Positions 6,500-7,236 of a DNA stretch of 7,236 nucleotides are shown here, in pieces. How positions within the stretch are numbered: the stretch's first letter is position 1; the number at the start of each line of letters is the position of its first letter. Origin of the DNA: Phycisphaerae bacterium (lineage in GTDB: Bacteria; Planctomycetota; Phycisphaerae; Sedimentisphaerales; SG8-4); contig JAUWLI010000149.1 in assembly GCA_030613765.1 (NCBI GenBank), positions 1 through 7,236 of the forward strand, in the 5' to 3' direction. The notes under the pieces were generated by a model. That model was given only the letters and a program-made list of their open reading frames with translations, did no database searches and was not told the DNA's origin. Position numbers and translations under genes: made by a program.

Positions 6500-7236
6500 T
6501 TATCTGGAGATACTCTCCTCAAGATTGTTAAGTACGGTCTTTGCTTTTGAGACTTTGTTACCGGCCGGTCCGTTCCAGTATATTTCTGCATTCCTCTCAA
6601 GGAGGCTTTCAATTCTTTTGCAGGCCAGAAGTACGGTGGCGTGATTTTTATTACCCATAAATCTTCCTACTTCCGATGAGGACATCTTTGTGTGCTTTCT
6701 TGTCAGATACATACTAAAATGCCGGGCGAGTGCGACAGTCCTGTTTTTTTTCGAGGAGTGTATATTTGCCGGTGTTATTCCGAAATATGTCGCGACGGCG
6801 GATTCGATGTCCGAAATATGGACAATGGGGTCACACCTTTCCAGATGCTCGGCCAGAACGGCCTGCGCCATAGCGAGGTTTATTTTCTGGTTTTGCAGTG
6901 CCGAGAAAGCAATTAATTTCAGCAGAGCGCCTTCCAATTCCCTCACATTTGTTCTGAGATTTTCGGCGATGTATTTTATTACATTTTCGGAGATGGCTTT
7001 TCCGATTTTCAACCTGCCGTTTTCGGTTGCCAGTTTTCCTGCGTACTGTCTGCAGATTTTGCAGCGGGTGTTGAAATCCGGGTTTTGTATCTTGACGACC
7101 ATTCCGGAGACGAAGCGGTTAACGAGCTTTTCCGAGATTTGCCCTATCATCTTCGGATGGGCGTCTGAGACCAGGACAACCTGCTTACCCGCCAGGTTGA
7201 TAGTATTAAAAGTGTGCATGAACTCCTCCTGGGTAG
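6500..7236 (-). CDS. dnaA: Chromosomal replication initiator protein DnaA, C-terminal half (5' end outside window)
   Basis: DnaA binds DnaA boxes at oriC and, as an ATP-bound AAA+ filament, opens the origin. The frame runs off the right edge: the bases before the Met at 7219 read TQEEF in frame, the well-known TQEEFFHTFN segment of the AAA+ domain, so 7219 is not the start. Visible are QVVLVSDAHPK around sensor 1, EKLVNRF, whose Arg aligns with the E. coli arginine finger R285 (R281 is replaced by Lys), sensor 2 LRTNVRELEGALLKLIA, and domain IV from about HISDIESAVATYFGI to ATVLLACKRIESLLE. The minor-groove arginine of domain IV (E. coli R399) appears kept in SKKNRTVA. The usual GGRDHTTV recognition loop instead reads GNKNHATV. 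A tail of about 30 residues (NAEIYWNGPAGNKVSKAKTV) follows. The stop is TAA at 6502-6500, 41 bases from the convergent helicase stop. Domains I and II and Walker A lie outside the window. It could be a DnaA paralogue rather than the main initiator. Confidence 0.92.
   Translation of the reverse strand, partial: TQEEFMHTFNTINLAGKQVVLVSDAHPKMIGQISEKLVNRFVSGMVVKIQNPDFNTRCKICRQYAGKLATENGRLKIGKAISENVIKYIAENLRTNVRELEGALLKLIAFSALQNQKINLAMAQAVLAEHLERCDPIVHISDIESAVATYFGITPANIHSSKKNRTVALARHFSMYLTRKHTKMSSSEVGRFMGNKNHATVLLACKRIESLLERNAEIYWNGPAGNKVSKAKTVLNNLEESISR

Noticed and set aside
7217..7231. AGGAGGAG followed by TTC and ATG at 7219 on the minus strand, looking like an ideal ribosome binding site and start
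   Set aside because: The same bases encode TQEEF in frame, part of the conserved AAA+ core of DnaA, so the start is outside the window and the match comes from the Gln-Glu-Glu codons. Internal initiation is possible but unsupported.

Overview
The window holds four protein-coding genes and no RNA gene that I can see. The organism is most likely a Planctomycetota bacterium, probably of the Phycisphaerae/Sedimentisphaerales kind. This is inferred from protein style: the large secreted protein carries the IYVDDDATGANNGSSW module, an SPCIDAG...DLDGKPR...DMGAYEY ending, and a C-terminal module with the motif WITCYIWLPDEYDVADI, all familiar from planctomycete genomes. No marker gene settles the taxonomy.

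Layout: (1) 1-1218, plus strand: a TPR protein whose reading frame is open to the left edge, so its true start may lie outside. (2) 1229-4153, minus strand, convergent with (1) across 10 bases: a 974-residue secreted protein made of a signal peptide, seven HAF-type repeats, a right-handed beta-helix and a C-terminal module. (3) 4154-4451: a 298-base divergent intergenic region. It holds a sigma70-like promoter, an RBS-proximal hairpin and the Shine-Dalgarno site for the secreted protein, then a block of palindromes, a 7-base periodic stretch and a possible near-leaderless promoter for the next gene. (4) 4452-6458, plus strand: a complete DinG/XPD-type iron-sulfur helicase with a DEAQ Walker B box. 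(5) 6500-7236, minus strand: the C-terminal half of DnaA, cut by the right edge and convergent with the helicase across 41 bases.

The genes do not form an operon. Every junction is convergent or divergent, so each gene is probably transcribed alone. DinG-type helicase and DnaA both act on DNA, in R-loop/G4/damage processing and replication initiation respectively. Their tail-to-tail placement is not evidence of a joint pathway. The most distinctive points are the HAF-propeller/beta-helix fusion with traces of recent internal duplication, the DEAQ helicase box, a divergent DNA-recognition loop in DnaA together with no dnaN immediately downstream of it, and the structured intergenic region. I see no clear sign of a wholly new multi-gene system.
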